This document shows, piece by piece, positions 1 to 9,641 of a DNA stretch of 64,000 nt; positions within the stretch are counted from its first letter, which is position 1; every line of letters starts with the position of its first letter. Both the position numbers and the translations under genes were made by a program. The notes below the pieces were generated by a model. It did not search any database. It was given only the letters and a program-made list of their open reading frames with translations, and was not told where the DNA came from. The DNA is taken from positions 255,019 to 319,018 of the forward strand of contig NZMJ01000046.1 in NCBI GenBank assembly GCA_002692855.1, given 5' to 3'. Source of the stretch: Maricaulis sp. (GTDB lineage Bacteria; Pseudomonadota; Alphaproteobacteria; Caulobacterales; Maricaulaceae).

Positions 1-553
1 GCGAAATGATCGCGTCCGTACCCAGAAGGTCGACATGCGCGCACTGCATGAAGATCAATTTGGTCGCATCCGGAGCCAGGCGGGCCATCACGTCCTTCGC
101 CTTCGGCCCTTGCAATGCCAGGAGCGCGCGGTCAGCCAGGATTTCGAGCGTGCCCTTGCCCTGTGTCGCCTGGGCGATGCGGGCGAAATCGGCGTCCTTC
201 GTGGCGGCATTGACCACCAGGAAAACACCGTCGGCATCCGGGCGCGACACCATCAGGTCGTCCAGAATCCCGCCCTGGTCATTGGGGAGCAGCGTGTATT
301 TCTGTTCGCCCGGCCGCAGCACCGTCAGGTCAGCCGTGATCAGCTTTTCCAGCGCGCTTTCGTCGCCGGTATAGCGGGCCTGCCCCATGTGCGAGACGTC
401 GAACAGGCCGGCCGCGTCGCGGGTGTGGTTATGCTCGGCCATGATGCCTTCGTACTGCACCGGCATGGCATAGCCGGCGAACGGCACCATGCGGCCGCCG
501 AGTTCCTCGTGCAGCGCGTGAAGCGGAGTGTGGTGAAGCGCGGTGTCAGACAT
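1..553 (-). CDS. gcvT: Aminomethyltransferase (glycine cleavage system T protein), N-terminal part, truncated by window edge
   Basis: Minus-strand reading from ATG at 553: MSDTALHHTPLHALHEELGGRMVPFAGYAMPVQYEGIMAEHNHTRDAAGLFDVSHMGQ..., typical GcvT; glycine riboswitch upstream. Confidence 0.95.
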   Translation of the reverse strand, partial: MSDTALHHTPLHALHEELGGRMVPFAGYAMPVQYEGIMAEHNHTRDAAGLFDVSHMGQARYTGDESALEKLITADLTVLRPGEQKYTLLPNDQGGILDDLMVSRPDADGVFLVVNAATKDADFARIAQATQGKGTLEILADRALLALQGPKAKDVMARLAPDATKLIFMQCAHVDLLGTDAIIS

Positions 554-597
554 GATGGTCTCCGGACGGGTTGCGGCGTGCTTGGTGATACAAGCCG

Positions 598-793
598 CCC
601 CCGCTGTCTAGAGAACCTGAGAGATTCCGCAGGAACCGGACATCCGGACCCGCTTGCTCCGTCGGTGGGATGCGAGACGAACCCGCATCCGCTTTCCAGC
701 GTTCATGCCCTCCCGCGGTCCTGTGGCCTGAGCGTTTCCGGGGCGGTTGCGCCTTCGGCGCCGGCCTTTTCGCCGGTCTCTCCCGCGGGAGCG
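598..793 (-). ncRNA. Tandem glycine riboswitch (two aptamers) in the gcvT leader
   Basis: Minus strand reads GGGAGAGACCGG...GGCGCCGAAGGCGCAACCGCC...ACGCTCAGGCCACAGGACCGCGGGAGGG (aptamer 1), then CGCTGGAAAGCG...CCACCGACGGAGCAAG...AATCTCTCAGGTTCTCTAGACAGC (aptamer 2), ending about 45 nt before the gcvT ATG. Confidence 0.9.
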
Positions 794-850
794 GAATTAG
801 CGCCACGTTTACGGCATGGCGCCAAGGAGTCAATCGCGTGACGCCCTGTC

Positions 851-2614
851 CTACATGCGCTCCGGCGCGACGATCCCGATCAGCGAGAACACGGTTTCCA
901 GCTGCTTCAGCGCCAATGCAGCCAATGCCAGACGCGACGCCTTCACCGCTTCGTCTTCTGCGCTCAGAACCGGGCAGTTGGCGTAGAATTTCGAGAAGGC
1001 CTGAGCCAGCCGGAAAGCATGGTCGCACAGGAAATGCGGCAGCCGCTTTTCATAGGCTTCATTCGCCGCCGCTCCGAAACCGTCGAGCGCACGCACCAGC
1101 GCGGCTTCCTCGTCACTGCCGATGACGATGTCGCCCGGCTTCACGCCCGCGTCCGCGGCCTTGCGCATCATCGATTTGATACGCACTGCGGCGTAGAGCA
1201 GGTACGGGCCGGTCTTGCCTTCAAACGCCACGAAGCGGTCGAGGTCAAAGACGTAGTTGGTCGTGCGCAGGTTCGAGAGGTCAGCAAACTTGATGGCCGC
1301 AATGCCGACGGCGCGGGCGACGGCCTCGCGCTCCTCGGCGTCAACGTCCTGCGCCAGCCCGGCTTCCTCCATTCGCGCACGCGCCTTGTCGGTCGCCATG
1401 CGGATCAGGTCCGAGAGCTTCAAGACCCCGCCTTCGCGTGTCTTGAACGGCTTTCCGTCCGGCCCGTTCATCGTGCCGAAGCCGATATGCTCCAGTTGGT
1501 CGCGGTCGAAATAGCCCGCCTTGTCGGCGGCGCGGAACACCTTCTCGAAGTGATCACTCTGCCGGGCATCGACGACATAAAGGATGAGATCGGGGTTCTG
1601 CTCCTCCTTGCGGTCGAGAATGGTCGCCAGGTCGGTCGTCTCGTAGAGCGCCGCGCCATCCGACTTCAACAGCAGGAAGGGCGGAAAGTCGCGCTTCTCG
1701 TCTTCCCGGTCCACCGGGATAATCCACGCGCCCTGGTCTTCATGCGTCACGCCGCGGGATTTCAGATCCTCGACCATGCCGGGGATCAGCGGATCGACAT
1801 CCGACTCGCCCTTCCACAGGTCGAAATGAACGCCCAGCGAGTTGAAATCGGCCTCCAGCGCCTGGCGTGACACCGTCACGAAATGCCGCCACAGCGCGAC
1901 ATAGCCGGCGCGGCCCGATTGCAGGTCACGCGTCGCCTGACGTGCTTCCTCCAGGCGCTCCTTGCTGTCCTTGCAGGCCGCAGAAGCGCGCGGATAGAGC
2001 AATTGCAAATCGTCCATCGACACGGGCGGTTCGTCCGGGAACGGTCCGGTAAACGCGGCATCGAAATAGGGCAGATCCGGCATTACGCGCGCGACTTCGG
2101 TGATCAGCTGACCCATTTGCAGGCCCCAGTCACCAAGATGCACGTCGCTGGTCACGGTATCGCCGCGGAAGCGGAACAGGCGCTGCAGGCTGTCACCGAT
2201 GATCGAAGAGCGCAGGTGGCCGACATGCATCGGCTTGGCGACATTCGGGCCACCGAAGTCGATCACCACGCCGCGCGGCGTATCGACGGGCTCCGCGCCT
2301 GTCTTCGCGTCCTTGGACAGCGCGCTGGCGCGATCTGCATAGACGTCCGGCTTCGGGGTCAGGTTGATGAAGCCGGGTCCGGCAATCTCGAGACTCTCAA
2401 TCAGCGCGTCGTCCTGAAGCGATGCTGCAACTGCCTCGGCAATCGCGCGCGGCGGCTTTCCCGCGATCTTCGCGGCCGCCATCGCCCCATTGCACTGATA
2501 GGGGGCCAGGTCCGGGCGTCCTGATTCGACAACCCGGCCGAGCGATTCGGGAAGACCTTGCGCAGCAAAGGCCGCTCCGGCCCGGTGCGTCAGGATGTCA
2601 GCAATGGACGCCAT
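851..2614 (-). CDS. argS: Arginyl-tRNA synthetase
   Basis: 587 aa; GGPNVAKPMHVGHLRSSIIGD class I HIGH-type motif and ArgS C-terminal domain. Confidence 0.97.
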   Translation of the reverse strand: MASIADILTHRAGAAFAAQGLPESLGRVVESGRPDLAPYQCNGAMAAAKIAGKPPRAIAEAVAASLQDDALIESLEIAGPGFINLTPKPDVYADRASALSKDAKTGAEPVDTPRGVVIDFGGPNVAKPMHVGHLRSSIIGDSLQRLFRFRGDTVTSDVHLGDWGLQMGQLITEVARVMPDLPYFDAAFTGPFPDEPPVSMDDLQLLYPRASAACKDSKERLEEARQATRDLQSGRAGYVALWRHFVTVSRQALEADFNSLGVHFDLWKGESDVDPLIPGMVEDLKSRGVTHEDQGAWIIPVDREDEKRDFPPFLLLKSDGAALYETTDLATILDRKEEQNPDLILYVVDARQSDHFEKVFRAADKAGYFDRDQLEHIGFGTMNGPDGKPFKTREGGVLKLSDLIRMATDKARARMEEAGLAQDVDAEEREAVARAVGIAAIKFADLSNLRTTNYVFDLDRFVAFEGKTGPYLLYAAVRIKSMMRKAADAGVKPGDIVIGSDEEAALVRALDGFGAAANEAYEKRLPHFLCDHAFRLAQAFSKFYANCPVLSAEDEAVKASRLALAALALKQLETVFSLIGIVAPERM

Positions 2615-2617
2615 GAT

Positions 2618-3169
2618 TTAGTCGCCCTGGCCCGCATCAACGCGGAAGCGCTGGCCGGTCCGGTTCCATTCAAGCTGTTCGTGGGTGAGTTCAAAACCGA
2701 CAAGGATCTCGAAATTGTCCCCGGCAATGTCTTCATCGGCACGCGGGATGGTGATTTCGTCGATGGTCTCTTGCAGATAGACCCGGTCCTCACCCGCCCG
2801 GAACGTGACCTGAACCGGGAAGACTTCCTTGTGAATGACGACCATGTCGCGGCGCGTGATGGCCACGAAATACTGGTAGGTGTGCGTTGAACCGGACGCA
2901 GACGGGCCACGGCCAAAACCCATGTCGAGTTCGAGGCTGGCGACAATCGGCCGGTCCTCGTAATATCGGCACAGGGACCGCACGGCCATGATTTCGCCGG
3001 TGAAGCCGACATTCTCGTAAACCGCATCCCCGTGCAGGTTCACGACGCGCGCCGCATCATAGAGCGTCAGTGCCGACGGGCACGGACCAGGATTGTCGGG
3101 GGCCTCGCGCAGGGACGAACACCCGGCAAGAGCGATCACGGGGGCGAGAAGGCAAAGACGGGTGAACAT
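2618..3169 (-). CDS. Putative lipoprotein of unknown function
   Basis: Signal peptide with lipobox LAGC (MFTRLCLLAPVIALAGCSS). Confidence 0.7.
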   Translation of the reverse strand: MFTRLCLLAPVIALAGCSSLREAPDNPGPCPSALTLYDAARVVNLHGDAVYENVGFTGEIMAVRSLCRYYEDRPIVASLELDMGFGRGPSASGSTHTYQYFVAITRRDMVVIHKEVFPVQVTFRAGEDRVYLQETIDEITIPRADEDIAGDNFEILVGFELTHEQLEWNRTGQRFRVDAGQGD

Positions 3170-3291
3170 CGGCTATGACCTGACCTGGTGAGCGCCTGAC
3201 GTGCTTTTCGCGCGCCATCGGCTTAGATAGGAAGGGTCATACGACGCACATCGCCGGGCCGCAACGGTCGGCCCGCAGGAGTGGAAATTTC

Positions 3292-4251
3292 GTGTCCGAT
3301 ACTCGCCCCTCAATGCGCCTCACCCTTGCCGCCCCGCGCGGTTTCTGTGCCGGCGTGGATCGCGCTATCCAGATCGTCGAGCGCGCGCTCGCCAAATTCG
3401 GTCCGCCTGTCTATGTGCGCCACGAAATCGTGCACAACCGGCACGTCGTGGAACGCCTCGAAAGGCTGGGAGCCGTCTTCGTCGACGAACTGGAAGACTG
3501 CCCGGATGACCGCCCGGTCGTCTTTTCGGCGCATGGCGTACCCAAGTCCGTGCCCGCCGAAGCCCGGCATCGCAATCTGCTTTACGTCGATGCGACCTGT
3601 CCGCTGGTGTCGAAAGTCCATGTCGAAGCCCAGCGCCATTTTGCCGACGGCAAGGAGATTGTCCTGATCGGCCATGCCGGTCACCCCGAGGTGATCGGCA
3701 CGCTCGGTCAGCTGCCGGAAGGGTCGATTGCCCTGATCGAGACGGTCGAGGATGCCGCCGCCTATACACCCGCCGACCCGTCGCGCCTCGCATTCGTGAC
3801 CCAGACCACGCTGTCGGTCGATGACACGGCAGCGATTGTCGGCGAGTTGCAGCGCCGCTTCCCCCTGATCGCAGCGCCGCACAAGGAAGACATCTGTTAC
3901 GCTACGACGAATCGCCAGGCCGCCGTCAAGGTCATGGCGGGCGATTGTGATGCAGTGCTGGTGATCGGGTCTCCGACCTCGTCCAATTCGCGCCGCCTGG
4001 TGGAGGTGGCCTTGCGTGCCGGAGCCCGACACGCCGCCCTGATCGACGATGCCTCGGCGGTCAACTGGGGCAAGCTGTCGGGAATGAAGGCAGTCGGCAT
4101 CACCGCCGGTGCCTCCGCGCCCGAAGAACTCGTCGAGGAATTGATCGCCGCCTTCAAGGACCGGTTCGACGTGTCGGTCGAGGAATTGCGGGTCACCGAC
4201 GAGGACGTTGTGTTCAAGCTGCCGCGTATCCTGGCCGACGACGCCGCCTGA
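3292..4251 (+). CDS. ispH: 4-hydroxy-3-methylbut-2-enyl diphosphate reductase
   Basis: [53 protein letters not shown]. Confidence 0.97.
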   Translation: MSDTRPSMRLTLAAPRGFCAGVDRAIQIVERALAKFGPPVYVRHEIVHNRHVVERLERLGAVFVDELEDCPDDRPVVFSAHGVPKSVPAEARHRNLLYVDATCPLVSKVHVEAQRHFADGKEIVLIGHAGHPEVIGTLGQLPEGSIALIETVEDAAAYTPADPSRLAFVTQTTLSVDDTAAIVGELQRRFPLIAAPHKEDICYATTNRQAAVKVMAGDCDAVLVIGSPTSSNSRRLVEVALRAGARHAALIDDASAVNWGKLSGMKAVGITAGASAPEELVEELIAAFKDRFDVSVEELRVTDEDVVFKLPRILADDAA

Positions 4252-4264
4252 AGGGAGGCCCTGC

Positions 4265-4693
4265 ATGACCGAGAACAAGACACAGGCGAACGCCCAGGAT
4301 GTCGATGACTTCATCGCGTCGGTCGAACCTGAAAAGCGGCGCGACGAAGCGCGCATTCTGCTGGATCTGTTTCGCAAGGTGACCGGCTGGGAGCCGGTCA
4401 TGTGGAGACCGGCCATCGTCGGTTTCGGCCAGTATCACTACAAGTACGAAACCGGCCGCGAAGGGGACTTCTTTGCCACCGGCTTTTCGCCGCGCAAGGC
4501 CAAGCTCTCCATCTATGTCATGCCCGGCTACACGGATTACAGCGAGATCCTGTCGCGCCTCGGCAAGCACGGCATGGGCAAATCGTGTCTGTACATCAAC
4601 AAGCTCGCGGACATCGATCTCGACGTTCTGGGCGAATTGATCGCCGCCGGTGTCCGCGACCTGTCGAAGAAATACCCGGTGAAATCCAGTTGA
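4265..4693 (+). CDS. DUF1801 domain-containing protein
   Basis: [35 protein letters not shown]...[37 protein letters not shown]. Confidence 0.8.
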   Translation: MTENKTQANAQDVDDFIASVEPEKRRDEARILLDLFRKVTGWEPVMWRPAIVGFGQYHYKYETGREGDFFATGFSPRKAKLSIYVMPGYTDYSEILSRLGKHGMGKSCLYINKLADIDLDVLGELIAAGVRDLSKKYPVKSS

Positions 4694-5145
4694 GCGCGGA
4701 AATCCTGATCCACACCGACGGGGCCTGTTCAGGCAATCCCGGCCCGGGCGGCTGGGGTGCGATCCTGGAATGGAAGGGGCATCGCAAGGAAATCTCCGGG
4801 GCAGAACCGGAGACGACCAACAATCGCATGGAGTTGCTGGCCGCGATTCGCGCGCTCGAAGCCATCAAGGGCCAGGGAAAGCCCGTCCGGCTCGTCACTG
4901 ATTCCACCTATGTCCGCGACGGCGTGACCAAGTGGATTCACGGCTGGAAGAAGAATGGCTGGAAGACCGCTGCGAAGAAGCCCGTGAAGAATGCTGATCT
5001 CTGGAAAGAGCTCGAATCCGCCGCCGATCGCCACAAGGTGACGTGGGAGTGGGTGAAGGGTCACTCCGGTCATCCGGAGAACGACCGCGCCGATGAACTC
5101 GCCCGGCTGGCCATCGCCCAGATGCGCGATGCGGACGTCCTGTAA
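4690..5145 (+). CDS. rnhA: Ribonuclease HI (probable TTG start overlapping upstream stop)
   Basis: [47 protein letters not shown]...[13 protein letters not shown]...[18 protein letters not shown]. Confidence 0.95.
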   Translation: MSAEILIHTDGACSGNPGPGGWGAILEWKGHRKEISGAEPETTNNRMELLAAIRALEAIKGQGKPVRLVTDSTYVRDGVTKWIHGWKKNGWKTAAKKPVKNADLWKELESAADRHKVTWEWVKGHSGHPENDRADELARLAIAQMRDADVL

Positions 5146-5156
5146 GGAACGTCCGC
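5131..5156 (+). terminator. Hairpin overlapping the rnhA stop codon
   Basis: GCGGACGTCC-tgtaa-GGaACGTCCGC; the TAA stop lies in the loop. Confidence 0.4.
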
Positions 5157-5210
5157 ACCGGTTTCCGGTCATCGTCCAGGGGAGTCGGCGCGGGCCGGAA
5201 ACGCTTCGCC

Positions 5211-6911
5211 TTACTGTCTCGCGACCAGTGTCAGCGGGAAGGTATCGATCGCACCGTCTTCGATGGTGCGTGGATAGACCAGCAACTCGATCCGGCGAGG
5301 TCCCCGGGTATCATCGACATAGCCATAGCCTTCATAGGTCGGCACGGTGCATTCGGGTCCGCGATTGAAACTGAACACCCAGGTCGTCAGTTCGGTGCTC
5401 TGGCGCAGATTGACGACTGCCACGTCACACGCCTGCGTTTGCCCGGGGAAGGTGATCGACCCCGACCCGACGGCCCCGCCGCCCCCCGTCTCGGAGCCGG
5501 TGGACGCATCACCGATATCGACGCCCTGATAGAAGACGTCGAACGTCTGTCCGATGATGGCGGCTCCGTCGGATGTCAGGTTTCCTGAAATCACTTGCTC
5601 GGCAATCGGGTCATAGATGGCCTGGTAGGAAAAGCTGATCGGGCTGTTGAAGAAATTGGTCACTGCGCCTCGAATTCCCGCACGCGGGAAGATATTCCCG
5701 TCATTGCGGTTGAGCGAGTTGGTGGCCTGCCGGCGCGGTGACAATCCGTTGGCGTAGGCGAGCGATGTATGACCGAAGGCTCGGCTTCCGGTTTGCGCAT
5801 TGATCGGCAGGATCGCGCCCTGAGACGTTGCCGCCCAGCCATAGGCGTCGGTTTGCGAAATCGCGATCGTCGAATTGTTGGGATTGGGGATGACGATCAT
5901 GGCCGGAACGGCGCCGGCCGGTCCGCCGCCTCCGCCGTTGATCAGGCCACGATATACCCCGCCAATCTCGGAACCATTCGTTTCCGGTCCTGACGCCAGT
6001 ATCGCGAAGCTCGTCGTGCCGTAGCGTGTTGTGTATTGCGGCCCGACGGACGCGGCTCCGGGTCCTTCATCACCTGCGGCAGCCGGCTGACCGAAATTGA
6101 AGTATGTCCGCGCAATCGCCGGCATATCCGGAACACCGCGTTCGCCGGTCGACTGGACATAGACATTGAAGGTGCGCACCTCATTGGTCGCGAAATTGAC
6201 GCTCAACGACTCCGCGCGAGGCGAGGTGCACACGCCACTCGCATTGGTCTCGCAGACCTGAAGCGTCACCGGCAGATTGTACGGACCGGTGTTGGCGGAG
6301 ACTTCAACCGTCGCGGTCGCACCGATATTCACTGCCGAAATCGCCGCGGGGCGGCGCGCGCCAGGTGACGGCAGACGCACATAACCGTCACTGGTCAGGC
6401 TCTGACCGATCACGATGATATCGGGAGCGGGAGCCGACGAGACCGTCAGCGCCAGCGTGTTCACACCGGGGTAGATCGGGTTCCGGTAGAAATCAAAGGA
6501 CGGATTGGCGACATCATTCGGGCACCGCACGAACACTTCGATTTCCGACGTGTTGATCGCGGTCGCCGACGACATCGCAACCAGTAGGTTTTGCCGCCGG
6601 CCATTGGTGCCATTCATCGCGAAGTTGGCGTTCTCACCATCGCCAGTCAGCTGGTTGTTCTCGTCCAGCAGCCTCCACGCCAGCGTCACCCCCGGCGTCG
6701 CGCCCCCCAGAACGAGTTCGCAGCCTGTCTGGTCAATGGTCGACAGGACCGTGCCAAACACGGTGGCCACATCGCCGGTCTGAACCGAGCGCGCGGACGG
6801 CAGCAGGGAAAACTGCAGGGCGCTGGTGTTGTAGGATTGCGCGAGGGCTGCCGGTCCCACGGTCAGTGCGAGCGTCGCGGCAGCAAGTGCAGTGGTGAAA
6901 AACGCACGCAT
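5211..6911 (-). CDS. Exported protein of unknown function (about 566 aa)
   Basis: Sec signal peptide MRAFFTTALAAATLALTVGPAALAQS; beta-rich, low-Cys secreted composition. Confidence 0.65.
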   Translation of the reverse strand: MRAFFTTALAAATLALTVGPAALAQSYNTSALQFSLLPSARSVQTGDVATVFGTVLSTIDQTGCELVLGGATPGVTLAWRLLDENNQLTGDGENANFAMNGTNGRRQNLLVAMSSATAINTSEIEVFVRCPNDVANPSFDFYRNPIYPGVNTLALTVSSAPAPDIIVIGQSLTSDGYVRLPSPGARRPAAISAVNIGATATVEVSANTGPYNLPVTLQVCETNASGVCTSPRAESLSVNFATNEVRTFNVYVQSTGERGVPDMPAIARTYFNFGQPAAAGDEGPGAASVGPQYTTRYGTTSFAILASGPETNGSEIGGVYRGLINGGGGGPAGAVPAMIVIPNPNNSTIAISQTDAYGWAATSQGAILPINAQTGSRAFGHTSLAYANGLSPRRQATNSLNRNDGNIFPRAGIRGAVTNFFNSPISFSYQAIYDPIAEQVISGNLTSDGAAIIGQTFDVFYQGVDIGDASTGSETGGGGAVGSGSITFPGQTQACDVAVVNLRQSTELTTWVFSFNRGPECTVPTYEGYGYVDDTRGPRRIELLVYPRTIEDGAIDTFPLTLVARQ

Positions 6912-6990
6912 GAAGGGCACCTTTGATTTCGAGATCGAAACCAGAGGTTATGCGTGGCGCGTCTACCTCCCTATCCCCTGTTCAGGGGAG

Positions 6991-7452
6991 TCAGGCCGAT
7001 TGAACAATCAACGTCGTGCCACGCAACTCGGACACGGTCACGGACTGCCCGATCTCCAGAACGCTGCCGTCAATGCTTTCCGCGGACCATTCCGTGTCGC
7101 CTGCGCGCACGCGGCCGGTCGCACCTGATGTGGCCACAACGGTCGCCTTCTGGCCGACCAGATAGGTCGACCGGGTGTTCAGGCCCGAATCCGTGCCGGC
7201 TTTCAGGCGCGGCCGCACATAGCGGTCCCCGACCCACAAGAGTGCCAGCGAGATGATCGCGAAGATCAGGAACTGGAACGGCCAGCCCAGCGCAGCGAAG
7301 AAGAAGGTCAGAATGCCGACCAGGAAGGCCGCGGTGGCAGGCCAGAGCAGATAAGTCGTGCCGGTCACCAGTTCGCCGATCAGGAACAGACCGGCCAGGC
7401 CCAACCACCACCAGAGATTCAGGCCTTCAAGGAAGGTGATCACCATTTCCAT
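6991..7452 (-). CDS. NfeD family membrane protein
   Basis: N-terminal TM segments then a C-terminal OB-like domain (QKATVVATSGATGRVRAGDTEWSAES); downstream of SPFH gene. Confidence 0.85.
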   Translation of the reverse strand: MEMVITFLEGLNLWWWLGLAGLFLIGELVTGTTYLLWPATAAFLVGILTFFFAALGWPFQFLIFAIISLALLWVGDRYVRPRLKAGTDSGLNTRSTYLVGQKATVVATSGATGRVRAGDTEWSAESIDGSVLEIGQSVTVSELRGTTLIVQSA

Positions 7453-7458
7453 GGCGGT

Positions 7459-8433
7459 TTACTCCCTGCCCCAGGGTGCGGGCTTTTCGCCCTTCCCGGT
7501 ATTCGCACCGCTGCCACCGGCACCGGCGTCGCCCTTGTTCTCGACCAGCGTCTTGAGCCCGGCGACCATGCCGGTCAGGTTCGCGAAATCAGCCGGGACG
7601 ATGACCGTGCGTTGCTGGTCGCTCTCGGCCAGCTTTCCGAAGGCTTCGACGTATTTCAGGCCGAGGAAGTAGTTGATCGCATTCATGTCGCCTTCGGCGA
7701 TCGACTTGGAGACCATGTCCGTCGCCTTCGCTTCGGCTTCCGCCTCGCGTTCGCGCGCCTCGGCGTCGCGGAAGGCGGCTTCGCGCCGGCCTTCAGCCTG
7801 CAGAATCTGGGACTGCTTCTCGCCTTCGGCCTTCAGGATTTCGGACTGCTTCTGGCCTTCGGCTTCCAGGATTTCGGCACGCTTCAGGCGTTCGGCTTTC
7901 ATCTGGCGGGCCATCGCCTCGGTGATGTCGGGCGGCGGCGACAAGTCGCGGATCTCGATCCGGGTGACTTTCACGCCCCACGGATTGGTCGCCGCATCGA
8001 TGACCGACAGCAGGCGGGCATTGATGTCGTCGCGGTTCGACAGCACCTGGTCGAGGTCCATCGAGCCCACGACCGTTCGCACATTCGTCATCGCGAGGTT
8101 GATGATCGCGAAGTCGAGCCCATCGACCTCATAGGCCGCGCGGGGCGCATCCATCACCTGGATGAACACCACGGCGTCGACCGAGACCATCGCGTTGTCG
8201 CGGGTGATGACTTCCTGCTTGGGCACGTCGAGGACGCGCTCGCGCATGTTGATCTTGAACCGCACCGCATCAATGAACGGCACGAGGATATGCAGGCCCG
8301 GCGGAAGTTTGCGCGTGAAACGGCCGAACCGTTCCACCGTGTATTCCATGCCTTGCGGAACCACCTTGATCGTCCCGGCGACCACAAGGAACGCCGCGAC
8401 AACGATAATTCCGAGAACGATAAACGTACCCAT
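7459..8433 (-). CDS. SPFH/Band 7 (stomatin/QmcA-like) protein
   Basis: MGTFIVLGIIVVAAFLVVAGTIKVVPQGMEYTVERFGRFTRKLPPGLHILVPFID. Confidence 0.9.
   Translation of the reverse strand: MGTFIVLGIIVVAAFLVVAGTIKVVPQGMEYTVERFGRFTRKLPPGLHILVPFIDAVRFKINMRERVLDVPKQEVITRDNAMVSVDAVVFIQVMDAPRAAYEVDGLDFAIINLAMTNVRTVVGSMDLDQVLSNRDDINARLLSVIDAATNPWGVKVTRIEIRDLSPPPDITEAMARQMKAERLKRAEILEAEGQKQSEILKAEGEKQSQILQAEGRREAAFRDAEAREREAEAEAKATDMVSKSIAEGDMNAINYFLGLKYVEAFGKLAESDQQRTVIVPADFANLTGMVAGLKTLVENKGDAGAGGSGANTGKGEKPAPWGRE
7790..7895 (-). repeat. 33-bp (11-aa) in-frame repeats in the SPFH coiled coil
   Basis: Protein EILEAEGQKQS / EILKAEGEKQS / QILQAEGRREA. Confidence 0.75.
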
Positions 8434-8461
8434 ATCCCCGTCCCTTTCGTACTGGCCGGAC

Positions 8462-8944
8462 CTAGAGCTGGTCCAGCATGAAGTCTGCCGAGCTGACCTT
8501 GAAGTCGCCCGGTTCTTCGATGTTGAGTTCGGTGACGACGCCATCCTTGACGATCATCGAATAGCGCTGTGAACGCTTGCCCATGCCGAAGCCCGAACCA
8601 TCCATGGTCAGGCCGATGGCTTCCGCGAACGCGCCATTGCCGTCCGCCAGCATCAGCACGTCATCGCCGGCCTTCTGGTCCTTGCCCCAGGCGCCCATGA
8701 CGAAAACGTCATTGACCGAGGTGCAGGCGATCTGGTCGACGCCCTTGGCCTTGAAGGCGTTGGCCTTGTCGACAAAGCCCGGCAGATGCTTGGCCGAACA
8801 GGTCGGCGTGAAGGCACCCGGCACGGCGAACAGGGCGACGGTCTTGCCGGCGAACACGTCCTGCGTGGACATCGGGGCCGGGCCATCTGCCGTCATGGCC
8901 ATGAAGGTGGCCTCGGGAAGGCGGTCGCCTTTTGAAATTGTCAT
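8462..8944 (-). CDS. Peroxiredoxin (Prx5-like)
   Basis: FAVPGAFTPTCSAKHLPGFVDKANAFKAKGVDQIACTSVNDVFVMGAW. Confidence 0.92.
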   Translation of the reverse strand: MTISKGDRLPEATFMAMTADGPAPMSTQDVFAGKTVALFAVPGAFTPTCSAKHLPGFVDKANAFKAKGVDQIACTSVNDVFVMGAWGKDQKAGDDVLMLADGNGAFAEAIGLTMDGSGFGMGKRSQRYSMIVKDGVVTELNIEEPGDFKVSSADFMLDQL

Positions 8945-9074
8945 CGAATCTGCTCCGGTTTCGGTTGTTGGGGGGATTAGACAATGTCGCTGGTAGCAAA
9001 GGAAGCGGGAACCGAACTGGACCTTTCCCCTCGCTTGGCGGCATGATTGGCTTCACCGACGCCAAGGTAGCGCA

Positions 9075-9641
9075 ATGTCAGCCTCAGGCTATATGACCGG
9101 AAAAATCCTGATTGCCAGCCCGGCGATAGGCGATCCGCGCTTTGATCGCACCGTGATCTTCATTGTTGACCACAATGAGGAGCACGCAATGGGCATCACG
9201 CTGAACAAGCCGATGCGGGATCTGCGCCTGCCCATCCTGTTCGAGCAACTGGGTGTGGAGAATGCGATCCGGGTTGCGGACAAGGCGGTTCTGGACGGTG
9301 GTCCGGTGGACCGGGATCGAGGCTTCGTCCTCCACACTTCGGAATTCGGGAACGAGGACGCGACCTTGAAAGTCGGCACCGATTTCGGGCTGACGGCGAC
9401 CAAGGAAGTGCTCGATGCCATGGCTTCGGATACCCCGCCGCGCCGGGCCGTTCTGGCGCTTGGCTATGCGGGATGGGGCGCGGGTCAGCTCGATGACGAG
9501 CTTCAGGCCAATGCCTGGCTGGTTGCCGATCCGGACGAAACCCTGCTGTTCGACGAAAGCTACAAGGACAAGTGGGAGCGGGCGCTGAAATCCCTCGGCG
9601 TCGACCCGCAGCACCTGACGGGCCAGTCAGGCCACGCCTAG
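9075..9641 (+). CDS. YqgE/AlgH family protein
   Basis: GKILIASPAIGDPRFDRTVIFIVDHNEEHAMGITLNKP. Confidence 0.93.
   Translation: MSASGYMTGKILIASPAIGDPRFDRTVIFIVDHNEEHAMGITLNKPMRDLRLPILFEQLGVENAIRVADKAVLDGGPVDRDRGFVLHTSEFGNEDATLKVGTDFGLTATKEVLDAMASDTPPRRAVLALGYAGWGAGQLDDELQANAWLVADPDETLLFDESYKDKWERALKSLGVDPQHLTGQSGHA

Noticed and set aside
7790-7895. Possible CRISPR-like or minisatellite array
   Set aside because: In-frame coiled-coil repeat of the SPFH protein; no spacers
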